Assembly (NCBI GenBank): GCA_963969365.1
Contig: OZ017762.1
Coordinates: 310,001-374,000, forward strand
Direction: 5' to 3'
Source: Asterochloris sp. CNOR1
Lineage: Eukaryota; Chlorophyta; Trebouxiophyceae; Trebouxiales; Trebouxiaceae
DNA: 64,000 bases
Position numbers and translations under genes: made by a program. Below are positions 33,427 through 45,440 of this stretch, piece after piece. Each line of letters starts with the position of its first letter. The stretch's first letter is position 1. The notes beneath the pieces were generated by a model that was not told the DNA's origin, searched no databases, and was given only the letters and a program-made list of their open reading frames with translations.

Positions 33427-33626
33427 NNNNNNNNNNNNNNNNNNNNNNNNNNNNNNNNNNNNNNNNNNNNNNNNNNNNNNNNNNNNNNNNNNNNNNNNNN
33501 NNNNNNNNNNNNNNNNNNNNNNNNNNNNNNNNNNNNNNNNNNNNNNNNNNNNNNNNNNNNNNNNNNNNNNNNNNNNNNNNNNNNNNNNNNNNNNNNNNNN
33601 NNNNNNNNNNNNNNNNNNNNNNNNNN
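33427..33626. other. Assembly gap, exactly 200 N
   Basis: There are 200 consecutive N, a conventional filler size, so the real length is unknown. It sits between the last recognised cysteine synthase exon and the first 4,684-bp block copy. The first base after the gap matches the position where the second block copy begins. Confidence 0.99.
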
Positions 33627-33812
33627 GGAAGGCTTCGCTCGAGGGGGCGGGCTGGATGCATCCTGTCCTCGCTTACCATTAGGGTTGCTGTGACCAAGCC
33701 ACATTGCGTGCCATGAGGCACTGGCCAGACCCCACGGGGAGCAACAGAGTATCGCATCCCATCTGTCAGCAACGGGCTCAGCCACAGCCCCTGTGCTGCT
33801 GCTGCAGAGCAC

Positions 33813-34834
33813 GCTGGTGGAGCCCTCCTCAGACTTTCTGGCACTCAGCTGCAACTGAGAAGCACAGCTGCCCTGCACACATCAGGCCTCACGCCCCATG
33901 ATCCTGCTGCTGCACACCACGCTAGTGGGACCCCCCAAAGGGAATACAGGCATTGGCCTGGCGTTTGTGGCGGCCGCCAAGGGCTACAAGCTGTGACTGT
34001 GGCTCATCATCATCGTGTGTGTCTGTGCTGCCACTCATCTGGTGATTCACACACCCTGTGATGCTTGGTTCATCGCGCCCGTCATGGCATCAGCTTCTGA
34101 CTTGCTGCCTAGCAGTCTTCAAGCTGCACTTCTGTGGTGCCACATGCCTGCTGCCGTATCCGTGCTGGGCTACAAGCTCTGTGTACGTTGCAGCTCACGG
34201 CCGTGGCAGACTTGCCCCCAAAGCTCAGTGGAGCCAACCAGGTCCAAGTTAGAGACGTTGCTGACCCTCAGCAGGCAGTCCTCCGCTGCAAACCCTGCTG
34301 CTGGGGGGCAGAGGTGGTGTTGTGGGCTAGCAGGGGGGAGCACACGGCCTGCCAGCGTGTCAGCTGCACCTGTGAGTTGCCAGGTGGCCTCATTGTGACA
34401 TGCTGCCACACAGCCATGGCAGAATGGAGGTGAGTATGATGCTGGCTGTGACAAAGGAGCCTTGCATGCAGAGGCACAAGCCGACCTGGCCTTGCGGCAG
34501 GGCAGCTTGCAGAGGCTGGCTGGCAAGTGCAGGTCCCAGCCCTCTAGAGCCAGCGTCACGTGCTGCCTTCTGTGGCGAAGCTTGTCTTGGCTACCTGCAG
34601 ATCTCCAGCCAGGACTCTGTGACAATGGCCAGGCGGCTGGCCCTGGAGGAGGGTCTGCTGGCGGGCATCTCTTGCAGCCGTCCTGGCCCCCCTCAAAGTG
34701 TGGCGCAGGCAGGACCACAAGGACAACTCATTGTCACGATTCTGCCCTCCTTTGGGGAGCGCCAGCTGAGCAGCGCCCTATTTGGGGGGCTCCGAAAGCA
34801 GGCTGAGGGCATGACAGCAGCAGTTGCGCACTGA
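33813..34834 (+). pseudogene. Broken cysteine synthase fragment, block copy 1
   Basis: Two decayed copies of the TTLVEP exon occur (33813; 33916-33991 with [17 protein letters not shown] but VGPPK for VEPTS). The next part is a C-terminal exon at 34601-34834: SSQDSVTMARRLALEEG with GLLAGIS, then a continuation in another frame (LKVWRRQDHKD). The exons between ([20 protein letters not shown] loop) are absent and the SSGAA motif is missing, so this cannot make enzyme. It shows which parts of the parent gene were captured. Confidence 0.8.
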
Positions 34835-35285
34835 ATGCATTGGAGTCAGAGTGTCTGCTGGCTCAGCATGCTAGATTGTGAACCCTGTCCTTCTTGCAGA
34901 TCAGTGCTGTGCTGCTTGCAAGCAGACGGCTGTCTGCGGTGCCAGCCTCTAGAGCTGGTTCTGTGTGTGCACGGCCATAGACTGCTGCTTCAGTTGAGTT
35001 GCGGCCATGCTCTAAGATGATGAGGTATCCACAGCAAAAGCTGGTGCCTGTAATGCATCTTCAGACACTTCACTGCCAGGGCGACCACCCCTGTCCGTCA
35101 CCAGACTGTATGCGCTTCTGCACAGGCACCTTTGCCCTGCATGCTGTCTGAGAGAGTGCCACGGACATGCCAGACTTGAGCAAAGGCACTACGGCAGCAT
35201 GTGCAGCTTGATCCCTTAGAGAGGTGTTGTTCAATTGCTGAGAGGCAACATGTTCAGGGTCGGGACATGAGGGACAGCTTCGAGT

Positions 35286-36326
35286 TCATCCCATGCGGGC
35301 CATGAGGTGCTGGTGCAGGATTCTGACGGCACAGATCCAAGCAACCAGGGCAACAGCAATAGTAAGCCGCCGCTCGTCGTCATCCTCGTCAAACCTGCAG
35401 GGTGAGAGGATGCATCTGGATGGATCAGTCAACACAAAGGACTCAGGCCAAAGCAGGTTGTACCTGACGGCGTTGAGCCGGGTCAGGACGTTTGCGATGA
35501 AGGCCCTGAGCTGATCAGCAAAAGCTGCCAGTGTGCCTCTGGGTGTTGGCCCTTGCTCCAGCAAGGCATGCTCGAGCTGCTGGATCCGCCGCTCAGCATC
35601 ACGCAGTCTGGCCTGCACACTGCAGCGCCGTCAGCTGGCAGGTCAGCAGGGGAGCGGCAGCCGTCGGAAATGGCTCATGCAGAGGTCCTCACCTGCAATT
35701 GCTGCGCCTTCGCCACGGCCATGTGCATGAAGCGGTGGTCGGCCACCTGCAGCTCAGGGCATGCTGAGTTGCCAGCCATCCAATGAGGCAATGCAGATGT
35801 CAGCCAGAAGGCAGCAGAAGGGGAAGTCTCACGTACCAGGTGAGCATGAACGTTTGCCACTATCGCCAATGCTGCTTGCTTATCGGCAATGCAGTCCACG
35901 ATGTCTGCCAGCACCCCTGGGAGGTGGTGGAGATTCCCCTCGACTAAGGCCTGGTAGCCCGCCTCCAGCATGCCCTGCAGCAGGCAGCGCACCAGACCCC
36001 TTCACTCACGAGAGCGCCCTCCGAGCACAGGAGTCAGCAGGGGGCGGCAAGGCAGGCTACATGCCGTAACCTGGCCCTGTTGCAAGGGGGTTTGAGAAGG
36101 CAGCACACAGACCTCGTCAGGCACTGCAGGTGTCCCAGGATGCAGACCACAACCTGCAGGGCAGCTGGTGTGGCCTTGTCAGGCTCACCCGGTACGCCTC
36201 GGGGCCGGTGTCCTCAGCCTGCAGCAGAGGCACAGTGCTGTCGACACCGCGCCCTGTGATGCTGCCTAGCATCTGAGGCACTGCAAGACGCTCAGGACAC
36301 CATGCAGCAGAGCTTCCAGCGGGCAA
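35286..36326 (-). CDS. Small coiled-coil, tail-anchored protein, block copy 1
   Basis: The exon chain, read right to left, has QMLGSITGRG (36285-36195), VVVCILGHLQCLTR (36163-36112), GMLEAGYQALVEGNLHHLPG (35978-35838), VADHRFMHMAVAKAQQLQ (35748-35694), LRDAERRIQQLEHALLEQG (35612-35466; a coiled-coil heptad run) and a last exon (35394-35286). The last exon encodes an acidic DEDDDE patch, a hydrophobic segment RRLTIAVALVAWICAVRI, and HQHLMARMG. A single C-terminal hydrophobic segment with a short basic tail fits a tail-anchored membrane protein of ER, peroxisome or mitochondrial outer membrane. I do not recognise the family. Its 5' end is unclear; antisense TPR-exon remains upstream (37120-37020) may belong to an older, larger gene. 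Confidence 0.6.
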
Positions 36327-37019
36327 GATGCGTGCAGGCAGCAGGACTGAGCGTGGAAGCCTTCTAGGCAGGCTGCAACCCCGCTTCAGGGATCACCCCT
36401 TCCGTGCTGTGGTGACACTGGCATGCAGGGCACACAGGAGCAGGTGGTGCTGGAGCAGGTGCTGCTCTGTGACTGCTCACATGCTCGTCTGGCTCATGCC
36501 CGATGGCACCTTGCAACATCTGCCAGGCAGTAGGCATCCCGGCTGGCGGTGAGGAGCTCAGCTCTGAACTCGCTGACGGAATCTACGGTTGTGTGAAACC
36601 ATCAAACCATGCCTCGGGCACGACTGGGCGCCGCGGCCTGGGAGTTTCCGAGATCTGCATGGCAGCCTCAGAATGCCTGCCAGACGTAGGGGTTCCATTG
36701 CCCTGACAGTTCCTGGGGCAGCAGGGGAGCTATCAGGCTGTCTGCTTCCAGTCTGCCGCACCATGTTTGGTCAACACGGGCCACTTTCTTTCTCCAGACC
36801 TGAACGTGTCGCACATACCGGCTGTGGCAGCAATGCATGTCACAGCAGTGCGAGCTGGCGCATGCTGTAAGGGTCCATTGGCAGGTTCAGGGGGTCCATT
36901 CGCCTCACCTGACATACCCAGACGGGTACTCTCAGATTGCAATGGGAGCAATGCACTGCATGCGGGAGCCTGGCTGTTGCACGACATGCAAGTGGTAGAA
37001 GCACTGCTTCGACGCAGTG

Positions 37020-37120
37020 CTGGCGGCCAGCAGCGCCCCAGGCCCAGCATGCTGGCGGCTGTGTCCAGGTGGTCACTGCCCAAAGACTCCTCCCTGCAGG
37101 AGGGGTGGCTCCTCAGATCC
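37020..37120 (-). pseudogene. Antisense TPR-exon fossil (copy 1; also 41704-41804)
   Basis: The minus strand reads LGSDHLDTAASMLGLGRC, matching LGSDHLDTAASTLGLRC of the TPR gene at 57220-57270 nearly word for word. The surrounding frame has no other TPR features. The fragment repeats in block copy 2 at 41704-41804. Confidence 0.6.
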
Positions 37121-37580
37121 TGAAGCGCAGGTACTGGGGATCCTGTGCTGGGGATGTCTTCATGGCACAGGCATGCCGTCAAGAGCACATCGCTGCACGA
37201 CTACGCCCTCAACCGCCAAAGCTGGCAGCCTGTGTTGTGGTGTTGGATGCAGTGCCTGGGCACGAGTTTGCAGCAACTCCTGCTACAGGTCCGGCTTGGC
37301 AGCCCTGGTGCCAGCATCCTGCTCATGGTCTTGCAGATCAGACATATCTATTCCTGCTAGTCTCACCTGGTCTCAAGGCTGTGCCTGCAGGTTCCCTCCA
37401 AGCACTGGCGACGTCGAGCAATCTCAGCGTGCCAAGGTGGGGGGCAGCTGAGCAGCCCACCTCGTTGCCAGCAGGTGCCCTGGCACTTTGCCAGCACAGG
37501 GCGGTTCATGCTGAGGGTTGCCTGCAGCTGCTCGGAGCTGTCTTGAAGCTGCAGCCTCCTCCAGACACGTTTCCCTGTAG

Positions 37581-37940
37581 GTGAATGCCTGGAGCTGCCT
37601 CGCCTACAACTGCCACAGAGGGACCAGGCTCATCACCCCAGCATGTGCACGCTGCGGGGTGTCACCGAGGCGTGTACGGTTCTGCTCGTTCTGCAGCACC
37701 TCCGAGTGCACAATGACACGGTGCCAGGTCCGCCTGCAGAGGCCAAGGGCTGTCATGGGTGCTTCACTGGCCTTGCCCAAGGTCATGGGAGCTGCAGCAC
37801 GGTCACAGGCGAGCCGAGCGTGCCCATCGCACATGCAGCACTGCTGCAAAGCTGCTGGGGCCAATGCAAGCTTGTTGTGTGCAGGAGGATCGTGTGCTGA
37901 GACCCTGAGGCCTCTAGAGGTTGAAGGAGGCCGCTGAGGC
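37581..37940 (+). other. Possible zinc-finger exon in the tandem block (copy 2 at 42265-42620)
   Basis: A plus-strand frame following cctgtag carries CARCGVSPRRVRFCSFC with two further Cys pairs, resembling the first half of a MYND finger (C-x2-C-x9-C-x2-C). The second half (QxxHW...HxxxC) is not seen and the frame gives no other domain, so it may be a decayed exon or chance. It is present in both full block copies. Confidence 0.2.
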
Positions 37941-38496
37941 CAGCAAGGCCTGCTGCGTCAAGTTGGAGTTGAGCAATGCATTGCTGCTCTGCACACACGG
38001 GGATTGGCGCCATGCAGGCCACAACAAGGGGGCTGGCTGCAGCGCAGGTGTTGGTGCCAGCCCGGTGTGGAAGCAGTCAGGGTGCAGCTTGGTCACAGAT
38101 GCAGAGCAGGCTGGGGGCATCTGGTTGGGCAAGCTCTGGAGCCAGGCAGAGAAGCATCGACTGTGCACGGCTGTTTCTTGCAGGTGCTCCAGTGATGCAG
38201 TGTGGCAGGGGCCATCAGGGCAAGCGATGCTGCAGGCAGGCGCACTCAGGCTGTGCCACGATGGTCACAGGAGTGGTGCCATGTGGGGTCCAGGCAGGCG
38301 GCCTCCCAAGGGAAGGCTTCGCTCGAGGGGGCGGGCTGGATGCATCCTGTCCTCGCTTACCATTAGGGTTGCTGTGACCAAGCCACATTGCGTGCCATGA
38401 GGCACTGGCCAGACCCCACGGGGAGCAACAGAGTATCGCATCCCATCTGTCAGCAACGGGCTCAGCCACAGCCCCTGTGCTGCTGCTGCAGAGCAC

Positions 38497-39518
38497 GCTG
38501 GTGGAGCCCTCCTCAGACTTTCTGGCACTCAGCTGCAACTGAGAAGCACAGCTGCCCTGCACACATCAGGCCTCACGCCCCATGATCCTGCTGCTGCACA
38601 CCACGCTAGTGGGACCCCCCAAAGGGAATACAGGCATTGGCCTGGCGTTTGTGGCGGCCGCCAAGGGCTACAAGCTGTGACTGTGGCTCATCATCATCGT
38701 GTGTGTCTGTGCTGCCACTCATCTGGTGATTCACACACCCTGTGATGCTTGGTTCATCGCGCCCGTCATGGCATCAGCTTCTGACTTGCTGCCTAGCAGT
38801 CTTCAAGCTGCACTTCTGTGGTGCCACATGCCTGCTGCCGTATCCGTGCTGGGCTACAAGCTCTGTGTACGTTGCAGCTCACGGCCGTGGCAGACTTGCC
38901 CCCAAAGCTCAGTGGAGCCAACCAGGTCCAAGTTAGAGACGTTGCTGACCCTCAGCAGGCAGTCCTCCGCTGCAAACCCTGCTGCTGGGGGGCAGAGGTG
39001 GTGTTGTGGGCTAGCAGGGGGGAGCACACGGCCTGCCAGCGTGTCAGCTGCACCTGTGAGTTGCCAGGTGGCCTCATTGTGACATGCTGCCACACAGCCA
39101 TGGCAGAATGGAGGTGAGTATGATGCTGGCTGTGACAAAGGAGCCTTGCATGCAGAGGCACAAGCCGACCTGGCCTTGCGGCAGGGCAGCTTGCAGAGGC
39201 TGGCTGGCAAGTGCAGGTCCCAGCCCTCTAGAGCCAGCGTCACGTGCTGCCTTCTGTGGCGAAGCTTGTCTTGGCTACCTGCAGATCTCCAGCCAGGACT
39301 CTGTGACAATGGCCAGGCGGCTGGCCCTGGAGGAGGGTCTGCTGGCGGGCATCTCTTGCAGCCGTCCTGGCCCCCCTCAAAGTGTGGCGCAGGCAGGACC
39401 ACAAGGACAACTCATTGTCACGATTCTGCCCTCCTTTGGGGAGCGCCAGCTGAGCAGCGCCCTATTTGGGGGGCTCCGAAAGCAGGCTGAGGGCATGACA
39501 GCAGCAGTTGCGCACTGA
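38497..39518 (+). pseudogene. Broken cysteine synthase fragment, block copy 2
   Basis: Same content as the copy 4,684 bp upstream: exon-3-like pieces at 38497 and 38600-38675, and a C-terminal exon piece at 39285-39518 in broken frame. No difference from copy 1 was seen in these parts. Confidence 0.8.
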
Positions 39519-39969
39519 ATGCATTGGAGTCAGAGTGTCTGCTGGCTCAGCATGCTAGATTGTGAACCCTGTCCTTCTTGCAGATCAGTGCTGTGCTGCT
39601 TGCAAGCAGACGGCTGTCTGCGGTGCCAGCCTCTAGAGCTGGTTCTGTGTGTGCACGGCCATAGACTGCTGCTTCAGTTGAGTTGCGGCCATGCTCTAAG
39701 ATGATGAGGTATCCACAGCAAAAGCTGGTGCCTGTAATGCATCTTCAGACACTTCACTGCCAGGGCGACCACCCCTGTCCGTCACCAGACTGTATGCGCT
39801 TCTGCACAGGCACCTTTGCCCTGCATGCTGTCTGAGAGAGTGCCACGGACATGCCAGACTTGAGCAAAGGCACTACGGCAGCATGTGCAGCTTGATCCCT
39901 TAGAGAGGTGTTGTTCAATTGCTGAGAGGCAACATGTTCAGGGTCGGGACATGAGGGACAGCTTCGAGT

Positions 39970-41010
39970 TCATCCCATGCGGGCCATGAGGTGCTGGTGC
40001 AGGATTCTGACGGCACAGATCCAAGCAACCAGGGCAACAGCAATAGTAAGCCGCCGCTCGTCGTCATCCTCGTCAAACCTGCAGGGTGAGAGGATGCATC
40101 TGGATGGATCAGTCAACACAAAGGACTCAGGCCAAAGCAGGTTGTACCTGACGGCGTTGAGCCGGGTCAGGACGTTTGCGATGAAGGCCCTGAGCTGATC
40201 AGCAAAAGCTGCCAGTGTGCCTCTGGGTGTTGGCCCTTGCTCCAGCAAGGCATGCTCGAGCTGCTGGATCCGCCGCTCAGCATCACGCAGTCTGGCCTGC
40301 ACACTGCAGCGCCGTCAGCTGGCAGGTCAGCAGGGGAGCGGCAGCCGTCGGAAATGGCTCATGCAGAGGTCCTCACCTGCAATTGCTGCGCCTTCGCCAC
40401 GGCCATGTGCATGAAGCGGTGGTCGGCCACCTGCAGCTCAGGGCATGCTGAGTTGCCAGCCATCCAATGAGGCAATGCAGATGTCAGCCAGAAGGCAGCA
40501 GAAGGGGAAGTCTCACGTACCAGGTGAGCATGAACGTTTGCCACTATCGCCAATGCTGCTTGCTTATCGGCAATGCAGTCCACGATGTCTGCCAGCACCC
40601 CTGGGAGGTGGTGGAGATTCCCCTCGACTAAGGCCTGGTAGCCCGCCTCCAGCATGCCCTGCAGCAGGCAGCGCACCAGACCCCTTCACTCACGAGAGCG
40701 CCCTCCGAGCACAGGAGTCAGCAGGGGGCGGCAAGGCAGGCTACATGCCGTAACCTGGCCCTGTTGCAAGGGGGTTTGAGAAGGCAGCACACAGACCTCG
40801 TCAGGCACTGCAGGTGTCCCAGGATGCAGACCACAACCTGCAGGGCAGCTGGTGTGGCCTTGTCAGGCTCACCCGGTACGCCTCGGGGCCGGTGTCCTCA
40901 GCCTGCAGCAGAGGCACAGTGCTGTCGACACCGCGCCCTGTGATGCTGCCTAGCATCTGAGGCACTGCAAGACGCTCAGGACACCATGCAGCAGAGCTTC
41001 CAGCGGGCAA
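39970..41010 (-). CDS. Small coiled-coil, tail-anchored protein, block copy 2
   Basis: Identical in all recognised exons to the copy 4,684 bp upstream: LRDAERRIQQLEHALLEQG coiled coil, then the final exon with DEDDDE and the hydrophobic LTIAVALVAWICAV segment ending ARMG. If the duplication is an assembly artefact, this is the same gene counted twice. Confidence 0.55.
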
Positions 41011-43180
41011 GATGCGTGCAGGCAGCAGGACTGAGCGTGGAAGCCTTCTAGGCAGGCTGCAACCCCGCTTCAGGGATCACCCCTTCCGTGCTGTGGTGAC
41101 ACTGGCATGCAGGGCACACAGGAGCAGGTGGTGCTGGAGCAGGTGCTGCTCTGTGACTGCTCACATGCTCGTCTGGCTCATGCCCGATGGCACCTTGCAA
41201 CATCTGCCAGGCAGTAGGCATCCCGGCTGGCGGTGAGGAGCTCAGCTCTGAACTCGCTGACGGAATCTACGGTTGTGTGAAACCATCAAACCATGCCTCG
41301 GGCACGACTGGGCGCCGCGGCCTGGGAGTTTCCGAGATCTGCATGGCAGCCTCAGAATGCCTGCCAGACGTAGGGGTTCCATTGCCCTGACAGTTCCTGG
41401 GGCAGCAGGGGAGCTATCAGGCTGTCTGCTTCCAGTCTGCCGCACCATGTTTGGTCAACACGGGCCACTTTCTTTCTCCAGACCTGAACGTGTCGCACAT
41501 ACCGGCTGTGGCAGCAATGCATGTCACAGCAGTGCGAGCTGGCGCATGCTGTAAGGGTCCATTGGCAGGTTCAGGGGGTCCATTCGCCTCACCTGACATA
41601 CCCAGACGGGTACTCTCAGATTGCAATGGGAGCAATGCACTGCATGCGGGAGCCTGGCTGTTGCACGACATGCAAGTGGTAGAAGCACTGCTTCGACGCA
41701 GTGCTGGCGGCCAGCAGCGCCCCAGGCCCAGCATGCTGGCGGCTGTGTCCAGGTGGTCACTGCCCAAAGACTCCTCCCTGCAGGAGGGGTGGCTCCTCAG
41801 ATCCTGAAGCGCAGGTACTGGGGATCCTGTGCTGGGGATGTCTTCATGGCACAGGCATGCCGTCAAGAGCACATCGCTGCACGACTACGCCCTCAACCGC
41901 CAAAGCTGGCAGCCTGTGTTGTGGTGTTGGATGCAGTGCCTGGGCACGAGTTTGCAGCAACTCCTGCTACAGGTCCGGCTTGGCAGCCCTGGTGCCAGCA
42001 TCCTGCTCATGGTCTTGCAGATCAGACATATCTATTCCTGCTAGTCTCACCTGGTCTCAAGGCTGTGCCTGCAGGTTCCCTCCAAGCACTGGCGACGTCG
42101 AGCAATCTCAGCGTGCCAAGGTGGGGGGCAGCTGAGCAGCCCACCTCGTTGCCAGCAGGTGCCCTGGCACTTTGCCAGCACAGGGCGGTTCATGCTGAGG
42201 GTTGCCTGCAGCTGCTCGGAGCTGTCTTGAAGCTGCAGCCTCCTCCAGACACGTTTCCCTGTAGGTGAATGCCTGGAGCTGCCTCGCCTACAACTGCCAC
42301 AGAGGGACCAGGCTCATCACCCCAGCATGTGCACGCTGCGGGGTGTCACCGAGGCGTGTACGGTTCTGCTCGTTCTGCAGCACCTCCGAGTGCACAATGA
42401 CACGGTGCCAGGTCCGCCTGCAGAGGCCAAGGGCTGTCATGGGTGCTTCACTGGCCTTGCCCAAGGTCATGGGAGCTGCAGCACGGTCACAGGCGAGCCG
42501 AGCGTGCCCATCGCACATGCAGCACTGCTGCAAAGCTGCTGGGGCCAATGCAAGCTTGTTGTGTGCAGGAGGATTGTGTGCTGAGACCCTGAGGCCTCTA
42601 GAGGTTGAAGGAGGCCGCTGAGGCCAGCAAGGCCTGCTGCGTCAAGTTGGAGTTGAGCAATGCATTGCTGCTCTGCACACACGGGGATTGGCGCCATGCA
42701 GGCCACAACAAGGGGGCTGGCTGCAGCGCAGGTGTTGGTGCCAGCCCGGTGTGGAAGCAGTCAGGGTGCAGCTTGGTCACAGATGCAGAGCAGGCTGGGG
42801 GCATCTGGTTGGGCAAGCTCTGGAGCCAGGCAGAGAAGCATCGACTGTGCACGGCTGTTTCTTGCAGGTGCTCCAGTGATGCAGTGTGGCAGGGGCCATC
42901 AGGGCAAGCGATGCTGCAGGCAGGCGCACTCAGGCTGTGCCACGATGGTCACAGGAGTGGTGCCATGTGGGGTCCAGGCAGGCGGCCTCCCAAGGGAAGG
43001 CTTCGCTCGAGGGGGCGGGCTGGATGCATCCTGTCCTCGCTTACCAAAAGGGTTGCTGTGACCAAGCCACATTGCGTGCCATGAGGCACTGGCCAGACCC
43101 CACGGGGAGCAACAGAGTATCGCATCCCATCTGTCAGCAACGGGCTCAGCCACAGCCCCTGTGCTGCTGCTGCAGAGCAC

Positions 43181-44097
43181 GCTGGTGGAGCCCTCCTCAG
43201 ACTTTCTGGCACTCAGCTGCAACTGAGAAGCACAGCTGCCCTGCACACATCAGGCCTCACGCCCCATGATCCTGCTGCTGCACACCACGCTAGTGGGACC
43301 CCCCAAAGGGAATACAGGCATTGGCCTGGCGTTTGTGGCGGCCGCCAAGGGCTACAAGTGACTTGCTGCCTAGCAGTCTTCAAGCTGCACTTCTGTGGTG
43401 CCACATGCCTGCTGCCGTATCCGTGCTGGGCTACAAGCTCTGTGTACGTTGCAGCTCACGGCTGTGGCAGACTTGCCCCCAAAGCTCAGTGGAGCCAACC
43501 AGGTCCAAGTTAGAGACGTTGCTGACCCTCAGCAGGCAATCCTCCGCTGCAAACCCTGCTGCTGGGGGGCAGAGGTGGTGTTGTGGGCTAGCAGGGGGGA
43601 GCACACGGCCTGCCAGCGTGTCAGCTGCACCTGTGAGTTGCCAGGTGGCCTCATTGTGACATGCTGCCACACTGCCGTGGCAGAACGGAGGTGAGCATGA
43701 TGCTGGCTGTGACAAAGGAGCCATGCATGTAGAGGCACAAGCCGGCCTGGCCTTGCGGCAGGGCAGCTTGCAGAGGCTGGCTGGCAGGTGTTGCAAGAGC
43801 AGGTAAGCAGAGCCAGCATCATGTGCTGCCTTCTGTGGCAAAGCTTGGTTTTGCTACCTGCAGATCTCCAGCCAGGACTCTGTGACAATGGCCAGGCGGC
43901 TGGCCCGGGGGGAGGGTCTGCTGGCGGGCATCTCTTGCAGCCGTCCTGTCCACCCTCAAAGTGTGGCGCAGGCAGGACCACAAGGACAAACTCATTGTCA
44001 CGATCCTGGCCTCCTTTGGGGAGCGCTACCTGAGCAGCGCCCCGTTTGAGGGGCTCCGAAAGGAGGCTGAGGGCATGACAGCAGCAGTCACGCCCTG
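43181..44097 (+). pseudogene. Cysteine synthase fragment, block copy 3
   Basis: Exon-3-like pieces lie at 43181 and 43284-43359. The C-terminal exon is better preserved at the far end than in copies 1-2: KLIVTILASFGERYLSSAPF with GLRKEAEGM and a stop near 44097 are in one frame. The ALEEG segment, however, reads ARGEG, and the SSGAA motif is missing as in the other copies. TGTAA follows at 44259-44263. The last exon of the true gene may once have been this one. Confidence 0.7.
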
Positions 44098-44549
44098 AAT
44101 GGATTAGAGTCAGAGTGTCTGCTGGCTCAGCATGTCAGCTTGTGACCCCTGTCCTCCTTGCAGATTAGTGCTCTGCTGCTTGTCTGCGGCCAATCTCTGC
44201 GGCTGGCTCTGTGTGTGTACGGCAAAACACTGCTGCTTGAAGTAAAAGGTGACCGTACTGTAAATGTATGAAGTGTTCCCAGCAAAAGCTGGTGCCCGTA
44301 ATGCATCTTCAGGCATGATGTCTTCACAAGTGGTGCAGTACTGCCAGGGCGACCACCCCTGTCCGTCACCAGACTGTATGCGCTTCTGCACAGGCACCTT
44401 TGCCCTGCATGCTGTCTGAGAGAGTGCCACGGACATGCCAGACTTGAGCAAAGGCACTACGGCAGCATTCGCAGCTTCATCTCTCAGAGAGGTGTTGTTC
44501 AACTGCTGAGAGGCAACACGTTCAGAGTCAGGACATGAGGGACAGCTTC

Positions 44550-45440
44550 GATATCATCCCATGCGGGCCATGAGGTGCTGGTGCAGGATTCTGACGGCAC
44601 AGATCCAAGCTACCAGGGCAACAGCAATGGTGAGCCGCCGCTCATCGTCATCCTCGTCAAACCTGCAGGGTGAGAGGATGCCTCTGGAGGGATCAGTCAA
44701 CACAAAGGACTCAGGCCAAAGGTTGTACCTGACGGCGTTGAGCCTGGGTCAGGGCGTTTGCGAGGAAGGCCCTGAGCTGATCAGCAAAAGCTGCCAGTGT
44801 GCCTCTGGGTTGTGATGCATGCTCAAGCAGCTGGATCCGCCGCTCAGCACTGTCCAGTGCGGCCTGCACACTGCAGCTCTGTCAGCTGGCAGGTCACCAT
44901 GGAAGCAGCAGCTACTGCACATAACCTCATGCAGAGATCATCACCTCCAAGTGCTGCGCCATTGTCCTGGCCTTGTGCACAAAGTGGTGGTCGGCCACCT
45001 GCAGCTGAGATCATGCTGACTTACAAGCCGTCGGAACGATGCAATGCACATGTCAGCCAGAAGGCAGCCGAAGGGGTGTCTCACATACCAGGTGAACATG
45101 CATGTCCGCCAGAGCCGCCATTGCTGCTTGCTTGCTGTCGATCTCCTCCTGATGTTGGACATTGCCCTCGACTACATTCTGGTGGCCTGCCTCCGGCAAT
45201 CCCTGCAGCAGGCAGCGCACTGGACCCTTTCACTCACAAGAGCCCGGCTGAGCAAAGGAGTTAGCAGCGGAGGGCAAGGCAGGCTCCTTGCCGTGACGGT
45301 AACCTGGCCCTGTTGCAAGGGAGCTTGAGAAGGCAGCACACAGACCTCGTGAGGCACTGCAGGTGTTCCAGGATGCAGACCACAACCTGCAGGGCAGCAG
45401 GTGTGGCCTCGTCAGGCTCACCTGGTACGCCACGGGGCCC
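44550..45440 (-). CDS. Coiled-coil, tail-anchored protein, diverged paralogue (block copy 3)
   Basis: The last exon (about 44664-44556) encodes exactly the same 35 residues as copies 1-2, although four bases differ; all four are synonymous. The exon equivalent to GMLEAGYQALVEGN reads GLPEAGHQNVVEGN and then has an in-frame shortening before DSKQAAMAALADMHVHL. VVVCILEHLQCLTR is kept at about 45404-45345. The coiled-coil exon (about 44880-44735) is shorter and shifted in places. Selection has acted on at least the C-terminal exon, so this was, and may still be, an expressed gene. Confidence 0.55.

Larger units (their letters stand above)
33627..38310. repeat. 4,684-bp tandem block, copy 1
   Basis: This segment recurs 4,684 bp downstream essentially unchanged; the one difference I found by reading is C/T near 37892/42576. 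It contains broken cysteine synthase pieces (+), a tail-anchored protein gene (-), an antisense TPR-exon fossil near 37020-37120, and cysteine synthase intron sequence at its right end (38040-38310). Confidence 0.95.
38311..42994. repeat. 4,684-bp tandem block, copy 2
   Basis: Direct tandem of the preceding block with the same gene content shifted by 4,684 bp. The right junction continues into copy 3 without a break. Confidence 0.95.

Noticed and set aside
37581-37940. MYND-finger gene in the tandem block
   Set aside because: Only the first Cys pairs fit; the second half of the finger is absent. Kept as a low-confidence note.
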